DNA from: Beijerinckiaceae bacterium
Lineage (GTDB): Bacteria; Pseudomonadota; Alphaproteobacteria; Rhizobiales; Beijerinckiaceae
Length of the DNA: 64,000 nucleotides
Reading direction: 5' to 3'
Assembly: GCA_947453205.1 (NCBI GenBank)
Contig: CANGFT010000003.1
Coordinates: 1 to 64,000, forward strand
Part shown: positions 8,725 to 18,164 of the stretch, in pieces
How positions within the stretch are numbered: position 1 is the first letter of the stretch
Layout of the letters: every line of letters begins with the position of its first letter
Notes under the pieces: generated by a model
Seen by the model: only the letters and a program-made list of their open reading frames with translations
The model's database searches: none
What the model was told of the DNA's origin: nothing
Made by a program: the position numbers and the translations under genes

Positions 8725-10148
8725 GTCCTGCCGTAGCGCGCTTCGATGAGGCCATAGAGCAGACGCGCGGTCTGCGCATCGCCGCCCTCGGGCCGGGCGG
8801 GCTTGGTGGAGGGATTCCAGCCGTAGATGTCGAAATGGGCCCAGGCCCTCGCCTTCTCGATGAAGCGCCGCAGGAAGAGCGCCGCCGTGATCGAGCCCGC
8901 GAAGGGGCCGCTCGACACATTGCAGATGGCGCCCACCTTGCCGTCGAGCAGGCGATCATAGGCGTCCCAGAGCGGCAGGCGCCAGACGGGATCCTGCGCC
9001 TGCGTTCCGTGGCTGGCGATGTCGGCGGCCAGCGCATCGTCCATCGTGTAGAAGGGCGGCAGGTCCGGCCCCAGCGCCACGCGCGCGGCGCCGGTGAGCG
9101 TGGCGAAGCAGAACATGAGGTCCGGGCTCTCCTCATCGCCCAGAGCCAGCGCGTCGGCGAGGATGAGGCGCCCCTCGGCGTCGGTGTTGCCGATCTCGAC
9201 GGTCGGCCCCTTGCGGGTCGGATAGACGTCGCCGGGGCGGAAGGCGTCGCCCGATACGGCGTTCTCCACCATGGGCAGCAGCACGCGCAGGCGCACCGGC
9301 AGTTTGGCGGCCATGATCATCTGCGCCAGCGCCATGGCGGTGGCGGCGCCGGCCATGTCCTTCTTCATCAGCAGCATGGCGCTGGATGGCTTGATGTCGA
9401 GGCCGCCGGTGTCGAAGCAGACGCCCTTGCCGACGAGCGTCACCTTGGGGTGGCTCGCCTTGCCCCAGGTGAAATCGACGAGGCGCGGCTCCTGCGCGGC
9501 CGCGCGGCCCACCGCATGGATGAGCGGAAAATTCTGCTTCAGCAAGGCGCCGCCGCGCACGGTCTTCGCCTTGGCGCCGTAGCGCGCCGCCAGCGTGAGC
9601 GCCGCCGCCTCCAGCGCCTCCGGCCCCATGTCGTTGGCGGGGGTGTTGATGAGATCGCGCGCCGTGCAGATGGCCTCGGCGATGCGCTCGATCCGGGCGC
9701 GGTCGAGGCCCCTCGAGAGAGCGAGGCGCGGCTGTTCGCCGGGGGCTTTCTTGTAGCGGGTGAAGCGATAGGCCGAGAGCGCCCAGCCAAGCGCCGCCGC
9801 TTCCTCAGCGGCCTGCCCGCCGGCCCCCGCCTCGAACCGATAGGTTCCCTTGGGGAGCAGCGTCGCAAGCCTGCCTGCCGCGAAACGATCCGCGCTCTGG
9901 CCGCCATCCTGGGCGAAGAAGACGCCCGCCAGAGCGCCGCCGGGACCGGGCAGGCACAGATGGCGCCCCGCCTTCAGCTCGAACCCCATGGCGTCGGCGA
10001 AGGCGGCGGCCTCCTCCGGGATCTGCGCGCGCGCGGCGGCCCAGTTATGGGCGTCCACGAGCCAGATCGGCGTGGCGGAGGCTGTGGCGGAGGCGGGAGC
10101 GAAACGAGCGGTCATGGAGGCACCTGAAGGAGCGCGCGGGCGCGGCAT
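8721..10148 (-). CDS. Leucyl aminopeptidase family protein (M17)
   Basis: Cytosolic two-metal exopeptidase removing N-terminal residues from peptides. The M17 signature NTDAEGRL is at residues 321-328 (ligands Asp323 and Glu325); further ligands are Lys241 and Asp246 in GKGVCFDTGG and Asp264 in MKKDMAG. Its length is near that of PepA-type enzymes, with a weakly conserved N-terminal domain. The start is uncertain: the ATG at 10148 has no ribosome site, and an internal ATG at 10115 (which would remove 11 residues) has only a weak one. It is first in the operon with an MFS permease, MarR and NlpC/P60, and the combination of LAP and NlpC/P60 suggests murein tripeptide breakdown. Confidence 0.92.
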   Translation of the reverse strand: MPRPRAPSGASMTARFAPASATASATPIWLVDAHNWAAARAQIPEEAAAFADAMGFELKAGRHLCLPGPGGALAGVFFAQDGGQSADRFAAGRLATLLPKGTYRFEAGAGGQAAEEAAALGWALSAYRFTRYKKAPGEQPRLALSRGLDRARIERIAEAICTARDLINTPANDMGPEALEAAALTLAARYGAKAKTVRGGALLKQNFPLIHAVGRAAAQEPRLVDFTWGKASHPKVTLVGKGVCFDTGGLDIKPSSAMLLMKKDMAGAATAMALAQMIMAAKLPVRLRVLLPMVENAVSGDAFRPGDVYPTRKGPTVEIGNTDAEGRLILADALALGDEESPDLMFCFATLTGAARVALGPDLPPFYTMDDALAADIASHGTQAQDPVWRLPLWDAYDRLLDGKVGAICNVSSGPFAGSITAALFLRRFIEKARAWAHFDIYGWNPSTKPARPEGGDAQTARLLYGLIEARYGRT

Positions 10149-10162
10149 TAACCAACCATTAG
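10148..10162 (+). promoter_or_regulatory. CtrA-box-like sequence upstream of tadD
   Basis: TTAA-N7-TTAG matches 7 of 8 positions of the alphaproteobacterial CtrA recognition pattern TTAA-N7-TTAA. It is followed immediately by the perfect 12-bp palindrome AGCGTTAACGCT (10161-10172). It lies about 75 bases before the tadD start and at the 5' end of the divergent aminopeptidase gene. Flp/pilus genes are CtrA targets in Caulobacter, so the placement fits, but it is only a pattern match. Confidence 0.35.
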
Positions 10163-10237
10163 CGTTAACGCTTTATTGATTCCAGAAGCATCGCCTGAGT
10201 TATTTTAGAACTGCGTTCATTTGAGGACACAAAGTCC

Positions 10238-11173
10238 ATGCCATCAGGACTCAATGATCGAGACATCCAGCCCGCCCGTCTCCCTGCGGGCCTGCGCGGA
10301 TTGGCGCTGGCGACGGCGGCCATCGCCGCCATGGGTCTGGCGGGATGCAAGACCATCGGCATGGACGACATCACCGGCTCGATCGGACAGCCAAGCCTCA
10401 CCCTGCCCTCGGCGCAAGAGGATGTGCGCGCCTATACGCAGGCCTGGGAGAAGCGGTATGATTCGCGCCCCGGCGACAAGACGGCGGCGCTCGCCTATGC
10501 GCGCGGCCTGCGGGCCCTCGGCCAGCATGAGCAGGCAGTCGCCGTGGTGCAGAAGATCGCGCTCAAACATCCAGAGGACATGGAGATTCTGGGCGCCTAT
10601 GGAAAGGCGCTGGCCGACGCCGGGCGCTTGAGCGAAGCCGCCGAAGTGTTGAAGCAGGCCCATACGCCGGACCGCCCGAACTGGTCGATCCTGTCGGCGC
10701 AAGGGTCGGTCGCCGACCAGATAGGCGACCAGCGGGCCGCACAGGGCTTCTATCGCGAGGCCCTCAAGATCAACCCCGGCGAGCCCTCCGTGCTCTCCAA
10801 CCTCGGCCTGTCCCTCGCCCTGTCGAAACGGCTTGACGACGCCGAGGAGACGCTGCGTCAGGCCAGCGCCCATCCCAGGGCCGACCAGCGCGTGCGCCAG
10901 AACCTCGCCCTCGTCCTCGCCCTGCAGGGAAAATTCACTGAAGCCGAAATGGTCTCGGCCCGCGACCTCTCGCCCGAACAGGCCGCCGCCAATGTGGCGA
11001 CGATCCGCCAGATGATCTCGCAATCCAACGCATGGCGCGAGATCCAGAAGGGCGCCCCGCAGGACACCCGCGCCGCGACCGGCAAGACCGGCCAGCGCAA
11101 CGCTCGCGCAGCCGAGCCGGACCCATCAGCCGCATGGACGCAGGCGGCGGCCAGTGCGGCGAAGAGCCGATAG
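10238..11173 (+). CDS. tadD: Tad pilus lipoprotein with TPR repeats (TadD-like)
   Basis: Pilotin-like outer-membrane lipoprotein thought to help assemble the Tad secretin. It has 311 residues; a signal peptide ends in the lipobox LAGC with Cys37 as the lipidated residue, followed by several tetratricopeptide repeats between about residues 65 and 240 (helix pairs such as LGQHEQAVAVVQKIALKHPE). GAGGAC stands 10 bases before the ATG. The gene converges on tadC, with 6 bases between the stops, so it has its own promoter, separate from the minus-strand cpa operon. Low-complexity Ala/Arg-rich C-terminal 50 residues. The TadD call rests on lipobox, TPRs and position. Confidence 0.88.
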   Translation: MPSGLNDRDIQPARLPAGLRGLALATAAIAAMGLAGCKTIGMDDITGSIGQPSLTLPSAQEDVRAYTQAWEKRYDSRPGDKTAALAYARGLRALGQHEQAVAVVQKIALKHPEDMEILGAYGKALADAGRLSEAAEVLKQAHTPDRPNWSILSAQGSVADQIGDQRAAQGFYREALKINPGEPSVLSNLGLSLALSKRLDDAEETLRQASAHPRADQRVRQNLALVLALQGKFTEAEMVSARDLSPEQAAANVATIRQMISQSNAWREIQKGAPQDTRAATGKTGQRNARAAEPDPSAAWTQAAASAAKSR

Positions 11174-11179
11174 CTCCGC

Positions 11180-12160
11180 TCACTTCGTCTGCTGCATGAT
11201 CTGAATGATCGCGGGGGTGAGAAGCACCACGAAAATGCAGGGCAGGAAGAAGACCATCATGGGAACCGTGAGTTTAGGGGGAAGGCCTGCGGCCTTCTTC
11301 TCGGCCTCCAGCAGGCGACGCGCCCGCGTCTCCTGCGAAACGGTCCGCAAGGCGGCCGCCAGAGGCGTGCCCACACGCTCGGCCTGCACGAGCACCATGA
11401 CGATCTGACGCACGGACTCAAGGTTGATGCGCTCGCCAAAATTCTCATAGGCCTGCTGCCGATCCGGCAGATAGGACAACTCGGCCATGGTGAGCGTCAT
11501 CTCTTCGGCGAGCGCCACCGATTGCTGGCCGATCTCCTGGCCCACGCGCTGGAAAGCGGCTTCGATGGAGATGCCGGACTCCACGCAGATCAGCAACAGA
11601 TCAAGCGCATCGGGGAAGGCGATCCTGATGGATTCCCTGCGTTTGTCGATGACGTTGTTGATGAAGATCTCGGGAGCCTTCAGGCCCAGATAAAGCGCGC
11701 CCACCACAATGGCGAGCCCGATCATGGGCGTGACATCGACCAGACGGAAAACGAAGACATAGAGCGCCGCCGCCACACCAAAAACCGGAGGCGACACAAG
11801 GCGAAAGAAAAGAAATGCGACCTCGGCTTGCGGCCCGCGGAACCCTGCGCGCGCCAGCAGCAGCTTCGAATCGCCGACTGAGAGCCATTGCGTCAGATTG
11901 AGCTCGTCCACCACCTGCTTCATGAACGGCTTGGGCGCCTGCCGCAGGTTCTGGTTTCTGGGACGCTCGCTGAATTCTTCGCGGGCGCGGCCCCTGAGCC
12001 GCTCACGCTCCAGAGCGACCGCCTTCATCCGCTTGCCGAGGGGATCCTCATTGAGCAAGGGGGCGCCAGCCGTGATGACCGCCGCGATGGTGGCGGCCAC
12101 GATGACAAGCTGCAGAATGAATTTCGGATTGCTGGCTTGAATGAGGAGCCAATTCATCAT
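11180..12160 (-). CDS. tadC: Tad pilus inner-membrane platform protein TadC
   Basis: One of two GspF/PilC-type platform proteins that couple the CpaF motor to pilin polymerisation in the inner membrane. It has 326 residues, with hydrophobic segments near the N-terminus, at about 100-150 and at the extreme C-terminus, and a T2SSF domain (core around LDLLLICVESGISIEAAFQRV, split by family glycine/serine positions). The ATG at 12160 is preceded by GAGG. The downstream end converges on tadD. It is the last gene of the cpa run and pairs with tadB directly upstream. Confidence 0.93.
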   Translation of the reverse strand: MMNWLLIQASNPKFILQLVIVAATIAAVITAGAPLLNEDPLGKRMKAVALERERLRGRAREEFSERPRNQNLRQAPKPFMKQVVDELNLTQWLSVGDSKLLLARAGFRGPQAEVAFLFFRLVSPPVFGVAAALYVFVFRLVDVTPMIGLAIVVGALYLGLKAPEIFINNVIDKRRESIRIAFPDALDLLLICVESGISIEAAFQRVGQEIGQQSVALAEEMTLTMAELSYLPDRQQAYENFGERINLESVRQIVMVLVQAERVGTPLAAALRTVSQETRARRLLEAEKKAAGLPPKLTVPMMVFFLPCIFVVLLTPAIIQIMQQTK

Positions 12161-12169
12161 GGGCGGACC

Positions 12170-13147
12170 TCACGCTTTGAAACTGATCATGACGCGCATG
12201 GACATGACGCCCAGCGACATCCAGACAGCGACGCCGGTCAGCATCATCTGGCCGGTGTCCGTGGTCCACAGCGGCTCAAGATATCCAGGGCTTGTGAAAT
12301 AGATGAGCATGCTGATGACGACCGGCAGGGATCCGATGATCCATGCAGAGGTTCTGGCCTCGCTCGACAGCGCCTTGACCTTCAGGTCCATGGTCATGCG
12401 GTCTCGAAGAACCCCCGAAAGATTGCCCAGCGCCTCCGTAAGATTGCCGCCAGCCTTCTGCTGAATGTTGACGACGATGGCGAAGAAGCTCGTCTCGGGC
12501 AAGGGCACGCGCTGCGCCAGGCGCTCGATGCCGTCAGCTATGGTGAGGCCGACGCTTGTCGAGGCGACGATGAGCTGAAATTCGCTGCGGACCGGCTCCT
12601 GGGCCTGAGCCGCCACAGTCTGCAGACAGGCGCCGAGGGGAAGGCCGGATTTGACCCCACGAATGATGACGTCGATGGCGGATGGAAACTCCTGAAGGAA
12701 TAGCTTCACGCGCTTCTTCTGGAGATAGGAGATAAACCAGTTAGGAAAGCCAAAGCCGCCGATCAGCAATCCGCCGAGGCCGAAGAGCGGCCCCAGAAAA
12801 AAACCGGCGATCCCGCCAAAGACAACGGCTGAGACGACGGAGGCCTGGATGAAGACTTTCTCGGTGATGGCGAGGCCGGCCTGCTCAAGCTTCATTTCGA
12901 GCGTGACTTTCGCGCTTTTCTTTTCGCGGCTTTCAAGCTCCTTGAGGCTGTCTGCGACTTGCTTGCGCCTTGTGGCGGCTTCAGACTCCCGGGCGTTGGC
13001 GCTTTTCTTAGCCTCCCCACGCGCGATCGCCTGCCGTCGCTCGGCTGCGCGCGACGAACTGGAGTTGAAGGGGAAGACAAACAAAGCTGCGGCCACGAGG
13101 ACCGCGACGACCAGAACCAATATGATGAAAAGCTTTTCAGAGGACAT
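12170..13147 (-). CDS. tadB: Tad pilus inner-membrane platform protein TadB
   Basis: Partner of TadC in the inner-membrane platform. It has 325 residues: an N-terminal membrane segment (LFIILVLVVAVLVAAALF), a charged linker rich in Lys/Arg/Glu, two central membrane helices, a T2SSF cytoplasmic domain (FPSAIDVIIRGVKSGLPLG, about residues 160-180) and C-terminal membrane helices. GGGAGA lies 8 bases before the ATG. The 9-base gap to tadC and the 33-base gap from cpaF indicate a single transcript. Confidence 0.93.
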   Translation of the reverse strand: MSSEKLFIILVLVVAVLVAAALFVFPFNSSSSRAAERRQAIARGEAKKSANARESEAATRRKQVADSLKELESREKKSAKVTLEMKLEQAGLAITEKVFIQASVVSAVVFGGIAGFFLGPLFGLGGLLIGGFGFPNWFISYLQKKRVKLFLQEFPSAIDVIIRGVKSGLPLGACLQTVAAQAQEPVRSEFQLIVASTSVGLTIADGIERLAQRVPLPETSFFAIVVNIQQKAGGNLTEALGNLSGVLRDRMTMDLKVKALSSEARTSAWIIGSLPVVISMLIYFTSPGYLEPLWTTDTGQMMLTGVAVWMSLGVMSMRVMISFKA

Positions 13148-13180
13148 CGTCTTATCTCCCGATTGACGCTGTCAGGACAA

Positions 13181-14608
13181 TCATGGACCCGATTTGTCTT
13201 GAGATGCGTCCAGAGCCGCCGCAAGACGTTTTTCTTCTCCAAAATAACGCGCGCGATCCCAGAATTTTGGCCGACTGACGCCCGTGGAGACATGACGGCC
13301 CTTCAGTTTGCCGTCGGGGTCTTCACCCTCGATTTCATAAAGGAACAGATCCTGGGTGATGATGACATCGCCTTCGAGGCCCAGCACCTCCGTGATATGG
13401 GTGATCCGGCGGGAGCCGTCGCGCAGGCGGGTCGCCTGGATGATGACATCCACGGAGGAGACGATCATCTCGCGGATGGTGCGCGCAGGCAGGCCGCCGC
13501 CGCCCATGGTGATCATGGCTTCCAGACGTCCCAGGGCCTCGCGCGGCGAATTGGCGTGCAGCGTGCCCATGGAGCCGTCATGGCCCGTGTTCATGGCCTG
13601 CAGAAGATCGAAGGCTTCGGGTCCGCGCACTTCGCCGACGATGATCCGTTCGGGGCGCATGCGCAGACAATTCTTGATGAGCTCGCGCATGGGGATGGCG
13701 CCGGTGCCCTCAAGATTGGGCGGACGCGTCTCCAGACGCACCACATGGGGCTGCTGCAATTGAAGCTCAGCCGCGTCTTCGCAGGTGATGACGCGTTCAT
13801 CGAGGTCGATGTAATTGGTGAGGCAATTGAGCAGCGTCGTCTTGCCCGAGCCCGTGCCGCCGGAGATCAGCACATTGCAGCGGACACGGCCGATGATCTT
13901 GAGGATCTCCCCTCCATAAGGGGAGATGGCCCCGAATTTCACGAGCTGGTCGAGCGTCAGCTTGTCCTTGCGGAACTTGCGGATGGTCAGCGCCGGACCA
14001 TCCAGCGCCAGCGGCGGAGCGATGACATTGACGCGCGAGCCGTCCAGCAGGCGCGCGTCGCAGATGGGCGAGGCTTCGTCGACGCGGCGGCCCACCTGGC
14101 TGACGATGCGCTGGCAGATGTTCATCAGCTGCACATTGTCTCGAAACCGGATGTTCGTGAGCTGGATCTTGCCGCTGACCTCGATATAGGTCTTGTTGGC
14201 GCCATTGACCATGATGTCCGCGATGTCGTCGCGTGCGAGCAAGGGCTCAAGGGGCCCAAAGCCAAGGACGTCGTTGCAGATGTCCTGAACCAGCTCATCC
14301 TGCTCTGAAATGGAGAGGACCACATTCTTGATGTTGATGATTTCGCTGACGATGTCGCTGATTTCGTTGCGCGCGTCCTCAGGATTCATCTTCGAGAGCT
14401 GCGACAGGTCGATGGCCTCGATCAGGGCTCCGAACACCGTCGTCTTCGTCACATAATAGGCGTCTGGCCGACGATTCTCGGGAACGACCATGACAGGCGC
14501 CGACCGCGCCGGGGCCGCAGACGCAGATACAGCCGCGGGTCGACCGCCCGAGGGCATGGGAGGGGGCGCAAGAGCCGCGCCCGCAGATGCAGACCGCTTG
14601 CCGAACAT
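13181..14608 (-). CDS. cpaF: Tad pilus assembly ATPase CpaF/TadA
   Basis: Hexameric secretion ATPase that powers Flp pilus extension and probably retraction. It has 475 residues with a proline/alanine-rich N-terminal tail (to about residue 45). Walker A is GGTGSGKT at residues 250-257, followed by the Asp-box and the His-box region (GSMGTLHANSPREAL) typical of GspE-type ATPases. The arginine-finger linker EVSGKIQLTNIRFRD is present. AAGGAAG lies 8 bases before the ATG. It follows cpaE by 22 bases in the same direction. Confidence 0.96.
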   Translation of the reverse strand: MFGKRSASAGAALAPPPMPSGGRPAAVSASAAPARSAPVMVVPENRRPDAYYVTKTTVFGALIEAIDLSQLSKMNPEDARNEISDIVSEIINIKNVVLSISEQDELVQDICNDVLGFGPLEPLLARDDIADIMVNGANKTYIEVSGKIQLTNIRFRDNVQLMNICQRIVSQVGRRVDEASPICDARLLDGSRVNVIAPPLALDGPALTIRKFRKDKLTLDQLVKFGAISPYGGEILKIIGRVRCNVLISGGTGSGKTTLLNCLTNYIDLDERVITCEDAAELQLQQPHVVRLETRPPNLEGTGAIPMRELIKNCLRMRPERIIVGEVRGPEAFDLLQAMNTGHDGSMGTLHANSPREALGRLEAMITMGGGGLPARTIREMIVSSVDVIIQATRLRDGSRRITHITEVLGLEGDVIITQDLFLYEIEGEDPDGKLKGRHVSTGVSRPKFWDRARYFGEEKRLAAALDASQDKSGP

Positions 14609-14630
14609 AAAATGGCTTCCTTGTTAAAGA

Positions 14631-15905
14631 TCAGGTCGTCTTTGCAAAACTGAATGGGAGTTTGGTGGATTTCAGGCTTTCGATCAAGCTGGTCTTTTTC
14701 GCCGCCTGCATTTCCGGACGGCCTGTGAGCGTGCGGCCCAAATTCAAAATGATTTCGCCCAGTTTGGCGCCGCCGGGAATCTCCGCGACCATCTGCCCAT
14801 TGTTGGCGGCCATGCCAAAGAGTTTGGGATCAAAGGGAATGACGGCTGAGGCGGTCACATTGATCGCCGTCGTGAACTCCTTCAGGGGGATTTCGGGACG
14901 CTTGGGCACGCCCACCCGGTTCATCACCAGTTTCGCCTTGGCGTCATTGGTCCGCGCTGGACCTGCAAGGTCGAGAAAGTTCTTGGCGTTGCGCAGATTG
15001 GCGAGGTCGGGCTCGGCCACCAGCACGATCTCGTCGACATTGAGCAGCAGCCGCCGCGCCCAGGCCGTCCATACATGGGGGATGTCGAGCACGACGATCG
15101 GCGCGCTGCCGCGCAGGAGCCCCATGACGCCGTCGAACGCGTCCTCGTTGAAATCATATTCGCGGTTGAGCGTCGCCGGCGCCGCGAGCAGGGAGAGCCG
15201 GTCGGCGCATTTGGTCATGAGCCTGTCGAGCATGTTGGAGTCGAGCCGTTCGGGCGAAAAGACGGCCTCAGCTATGCCTTGCAGGGGATCTTGATTGAGG
15301 TCGAGGCCCGCCGTGCCGAACGGCAGATCAAGATCGACCAGCACCACGGAGGTGTCGAGCTTGGTCGCGATCGACCAGGAGAGATGATGCGCGACCGTCG
15401 AGGCGCCGACGCCGCCCTTGGCGCCATAGACGCCGATGATGCGCCCGAGGACTCCACCGCCTGGCTTGGTGTAGAGCTCGGAGATGGCTCGAACGAATTC
15501 AAGGGCATGGAAGGGTTCGACAAGATATTCGCTGACGCCGCGCGCCATCAGCGCCCGATACAGCGTGATGTCGTTGATGCGTCCCATCACGACCACGCGG
15601 GTGCTGTCGTCGCAAAATTCCGCGAGACCATCGAGGTCGGCGAGAAAGGTGGCGCTGTCGCCGCCGACCTCCAGCACGATGACATCCGGCGCCTGCTCTT
15701 CGCGATAGGCGGCGAGGGCCCCGCGTACGCCCCCCATCCGGCTTTTGACCTTGGCGTTCTGCATGCGTCGATCCGCAACCGCGCCCTCCACCATTCCGGA
15801 GAGCGACGGGGATTCGCAAAAGACATGGATCGACACGCGGGGGACCGGCGGGATGACGTCGGCCATTCGGCCGCTGTGCGGCGCCTCGGATTCAACCATG
15901 GTCAC
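14631..15905 (-). CDS. cpaE: Pilus localisation ATPase CpaE/TadZ
   Basis: MinD/ParA-like protein that places the Tad machine at the cell pole. It has 424 residues: an atypical receiver-like domain at about 20-145 (DVIVLEVGG, VVVMGRIND), then a ParA-type ATPase with the deviant Walker A GAKGGVGAST at 161-170 and a switch motif VVLDIPHVW. The second Walker A lysine pattern KGGVG is intact. The start overlaps the cpaD stop by 4 bases, so the two are translationally coupled. Confidence 0.95.
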   Translation of the reverse strand: MTMVESEAPHSGRMADVIPPVPRVSIHVFCESPSLSGMVEGAVADRRMQNAKVKSRMGGVRGALAAYREEQAPDVIVLEVGGDSATFLADLDGLAEFCDDSTRVVVMGRINDITLYRALMARGVSEYLVEPFHALEFVRAISELYTKPGGGVLGRIIGVYGAKGGVGASTVAHHLSWSIATKLDTSVVLVDLDLPFGTAGLDLNQDPLQGIAEAVFSPERLDSNMLDRLMTKCADRLSLLAAPATLNREYDFNEDAFDGVMGLLRGSAPIVVLDIPHVWTAWARRLLLNVDEIVLVAEPDLANLRNAKNFLDLAGPARTNDAKAKLVMNRVGVPKRPEIPLKEFTTAINVTASAVIPFDPKLFGMAANNGQMVAEIPGGAKLGEIILNLGRTLTGRPEMQAAKKTSLIESLKSTKLPFSFAKTT

Positions 15906-16630
15906 TTGCTCCCGAGCGTTGTGATGGCCGGGTTGGGAGTGGTCCAGGTGGTCGAGGGATCCGATCCCTGACGGACCTTTTCAAAGACGCGGTTGCGCAA
16001 GCGAATGTCCGTCGGCGTCGAGGCGCGCTGCGCTTCAAGGTCACGCGGATCGTCAACCTGTGCGGCGAGCATCTGCTGCTGGGCGCAGCCATAGTTCCAG
16101 TAGGACTGGTTCTCCCAGCCCTCAAGCGTGGACCCGGAGGCAAGGTCGGCGGGCCAGTGTCCGCAGCGATGGGCGACCGCCGCACGCAGCGCGCGATAGG
16201 TGATCCGCAGAGGCGCCTGCGCCCGTGGGCTCGGGGCCGGATAAGAGCCGAGGTTGATGGTGGAGACGCCGCTCTCCTGCAGCGCGGCCCGGATCTCCGT
16301 GAGGGCGGCCCGAGCCTGCGCCTCGTTCATCGCGCCGACAGGGACCAGAATCTCCGCCCGGCCCGACCCTTCCTCGCGCGCCGCCGCGCCAAATTCCGCA
16401 AGGCGCCGTTTCGAGACCTCGTCCAGCTTTGCGCCGGGGGTGAGATTGATCGTCACCGGCCGCTCACCCAGAACGATGGGGTGGCGCGCCCTGTAATCGT
16501 CAGAGGCCACAGAGCCCGTGGCGAGCCTGTCGGTGCAGCCCGCGAGAGAGAGAGAGACGAGGGTGAAGAGGCTGGCGCGCAAGACCGAAGAGGGTCGAAA
16601 AGCCGCGCTGTTTTTCTTGGAAACCGTCAT
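15902..16630 (-). CDS. cpaD: Pilus assembly lipoprotein CpaD
   Basis: Outer-membrane-associated component of alphaproteobacterial Tad systems. It has 242 residues; the signal peptide ends in the lipobox LAGC with Cys32. The family's peptidoglycan-binding-like core is recognisable from VTINLTPGAKLDEVSKR and the later Cys-containing GHWPADLASGSTLEGWEN. It sits between cpaC and cpaE, the usual order. Its stop is overlapped by the cpaE start, and it begins 22 bases after the cpaC stop. Confidence 0.93.
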   Translation of the reverse strand: MTVSKKNSAAFRPSSVLRASLFTLVSLSLAGCTDRLATGSVASDDYRARHPIVLGERPVTINLTPGAKLDEVSKRRLAEFGAAAREEGSGRAEILVPVGAMNEAQARAALTEIRAALQESGVSTINLGSYPAPSPRAQAPLRITYRALRAAVAHRCGHWPADLASGSTLEGWENQSYWNYGCAQQQMLAAQVDDPRDLEAQRASTPTDIRLRNRVFEKVRQGSDPSTTWTTPNPAITTLGSK

Positions 16631-16652
16631 ATCGAAAATCCTTCGAACGGGA

Positions 16653-18164
16653 CTAATCGGCGATGAAGCCCACCTTGCCTTTGAAATTCTTGATGACCTG
16701 CGGATTGTCCGTTGTGGCGTAGAGCTTGTTCACGCGGCCCAGCATCGCGCCCTGGGGATCGGTGGGCTGGAAGAGATTATCCGTCGGCCGGGCGATCTCC
16801 TGCGGATTGACGGACTTCGCGATATAGGGCGTGACGATGATCATCAGCTCCGTCTCCTGCCGCTGATAGTCGCGCGAGCGGAACAGGGCGCCAAGGATCG
16901 GAAGATTCATCAGCCCGGGCAAGCCGCTGATCGCCTGTTTCGAAACCGACTGGATCAGGCCGGCCGTGACCATGGAGCCGCCCGAGGGGATTTCAACGGA
17001 GGTGTCGTTCTTGCGGGTGCGGAAGCCCGGCACGCTGACCGTGTTGAACTTGATGGCGTTGGAAGGGTCGATCTCCGTGACCTCGGTGGCGACATGCAGA
17101 AGGATGCGTCCTTCGCCCAGCACGACAGGCGTGAAGTTGAGGCCAACGCCATAAGGCTTGAAGGCGACGCCGACGGTGCAGACACCGCCCGTGCAGGTTT
17201 CTGATTGCGGAACCGGGATCTCCCCGCCGACGGTGAATTTCGCTAATTCGCCGGAGGCGGCCGTCACTGTGGGCTCGGCGAGGATTTTCGCCACGCCATT
17301 GCGTTCATAGGCCTGGATCTGGGCGGAGAGGCCATGGATGGCGGAACTGGCGGCCATGGCGCCGTAGCTGCCGAGCTGCAGGGCCCCGGATGTGGGCGAG
17401 GGGGCATTGATCGGAAAGGCATTGTTCACGGACCAGGCGCCCCAGGATCCGCGCGCGAGCAGATCCTGCATGCCGAGTTGCTTGACGATGGAGCGCTGGA
17501 CTTCCGCGACCGTCACCTTCAGCATGACCTGATCGCGCCCGCGCAGGGTGATCGTATTGACGATCTTGCCGCCGTCGGCGTTCACGAAGCCGGTGGCGAT
17601 GTCATAGGCGGTCTGGGCCTCGCCCGCTGAATCCGCCGTGCCGCCGAGGATCACGGTCGTCTGACTGGCGCCTGCGCCGCCCCCGCCGGGATTTTGAGTC
17701 GTTCTGACGGTGATGTTGGACTTTGGCAGCGCGACGCGAAGCGTCTCCTGCAGCTGCGTCAGATCGCGCTCGACTGAAATCTGGAATTCGGCGATCTGCC
17801 CCCCCTGCCCATCCATCGCAAAGATCGACGTCTGGCCGAAGGCCGCGCCAATGACATAGAGCTTGCGGGCTGAACGGACGACCGCATTCACGACCTTGGG
17901 ATCGCCGACGAAGATTTCCGCAGCGTCGCGGGGCAGGTCAAGGATGAGCGATTTTCCGACGCCCAGATTGATGGTTCGCGCCGCCACGCCGACGGCTGCG
18001 GGGACCTGCGCCCTCACCGATTGCTGCGCTTTCGCGCCGACCGCTCCCAGACTGGCGAGGCTCAGGGCAAGCAGCGTCGAGCCGATGGCCCTGCATATGG
18101 CTTTGCCGGTCATCCCCATAGCGCCGCTCCTTTTCCGATTGAGATGCATGGTTCCGCTCGTCAT
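16653..18164 (-). CDS. cpaC: Pilus secretin CpaC/RcpA
   Basis: Outer-membrane secretin ring through which the Flp pilus passes. It has 503 residues: signal peptide (to about residue 47, ending GAKAQ), an N-terminal pilus-formation domain at about 60-140 (LILDLPRDAAEIFVGDPKVV), a BON-like segment, then the secretin domain from about 230 with the family motif VPGFRTRKNDTSVEIPSGG. The start overlaps the cpaB stop by 4 bases. An internal ATG around codon 16-18 would still keep a signal peptide, so the exact start is uncertain. It shares its N-domain type with the small protein encoded at 20413-20913. Confidence 0.95.
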   Translation of the reverse strand: MTSGTMHLNRKRSGAMGMTGKAICRAIGSTLLALSLASLGAVGAKAQQSVRAQVPAAVGVAARTINLGVGKSLILDLPRDAAEIFVGDPKVVNAVVRSARKLYVIGAAFGQTSIFAMDGQGGQIAEFQISVERDLTQLQETLRVALPKSNITVRTTQNPGGGGAGASQTTVILGGTADSAGEAQTAYDIATGFVNADGGKIVNTITLRGRDQVMLKVTVAEVQRSIVKQLGMQDLLARGSWGAWSVNNAFPINAPSPTSGALQLGSYGAMAASSAIHGLSAQIQAYERNGVAKILAEPTVTAASGELAKFTVGGEIPVPQSETCTGGVCTVGVAFKPYGVGLNFTPVVLGEGRILLHVATEVTEIDPSNAIKFNTVSVPGFRTRKNDTSVEIPSGGSMVTAGLIQSVSKQAISGLPGLMNLPILGALFRSRDYQRQETELMIIVTPYIAKSVNPQEIARPTDNLFQPTDPQGAMLGRVNKLYATTDNPQVIKNFKGKVGFIAD

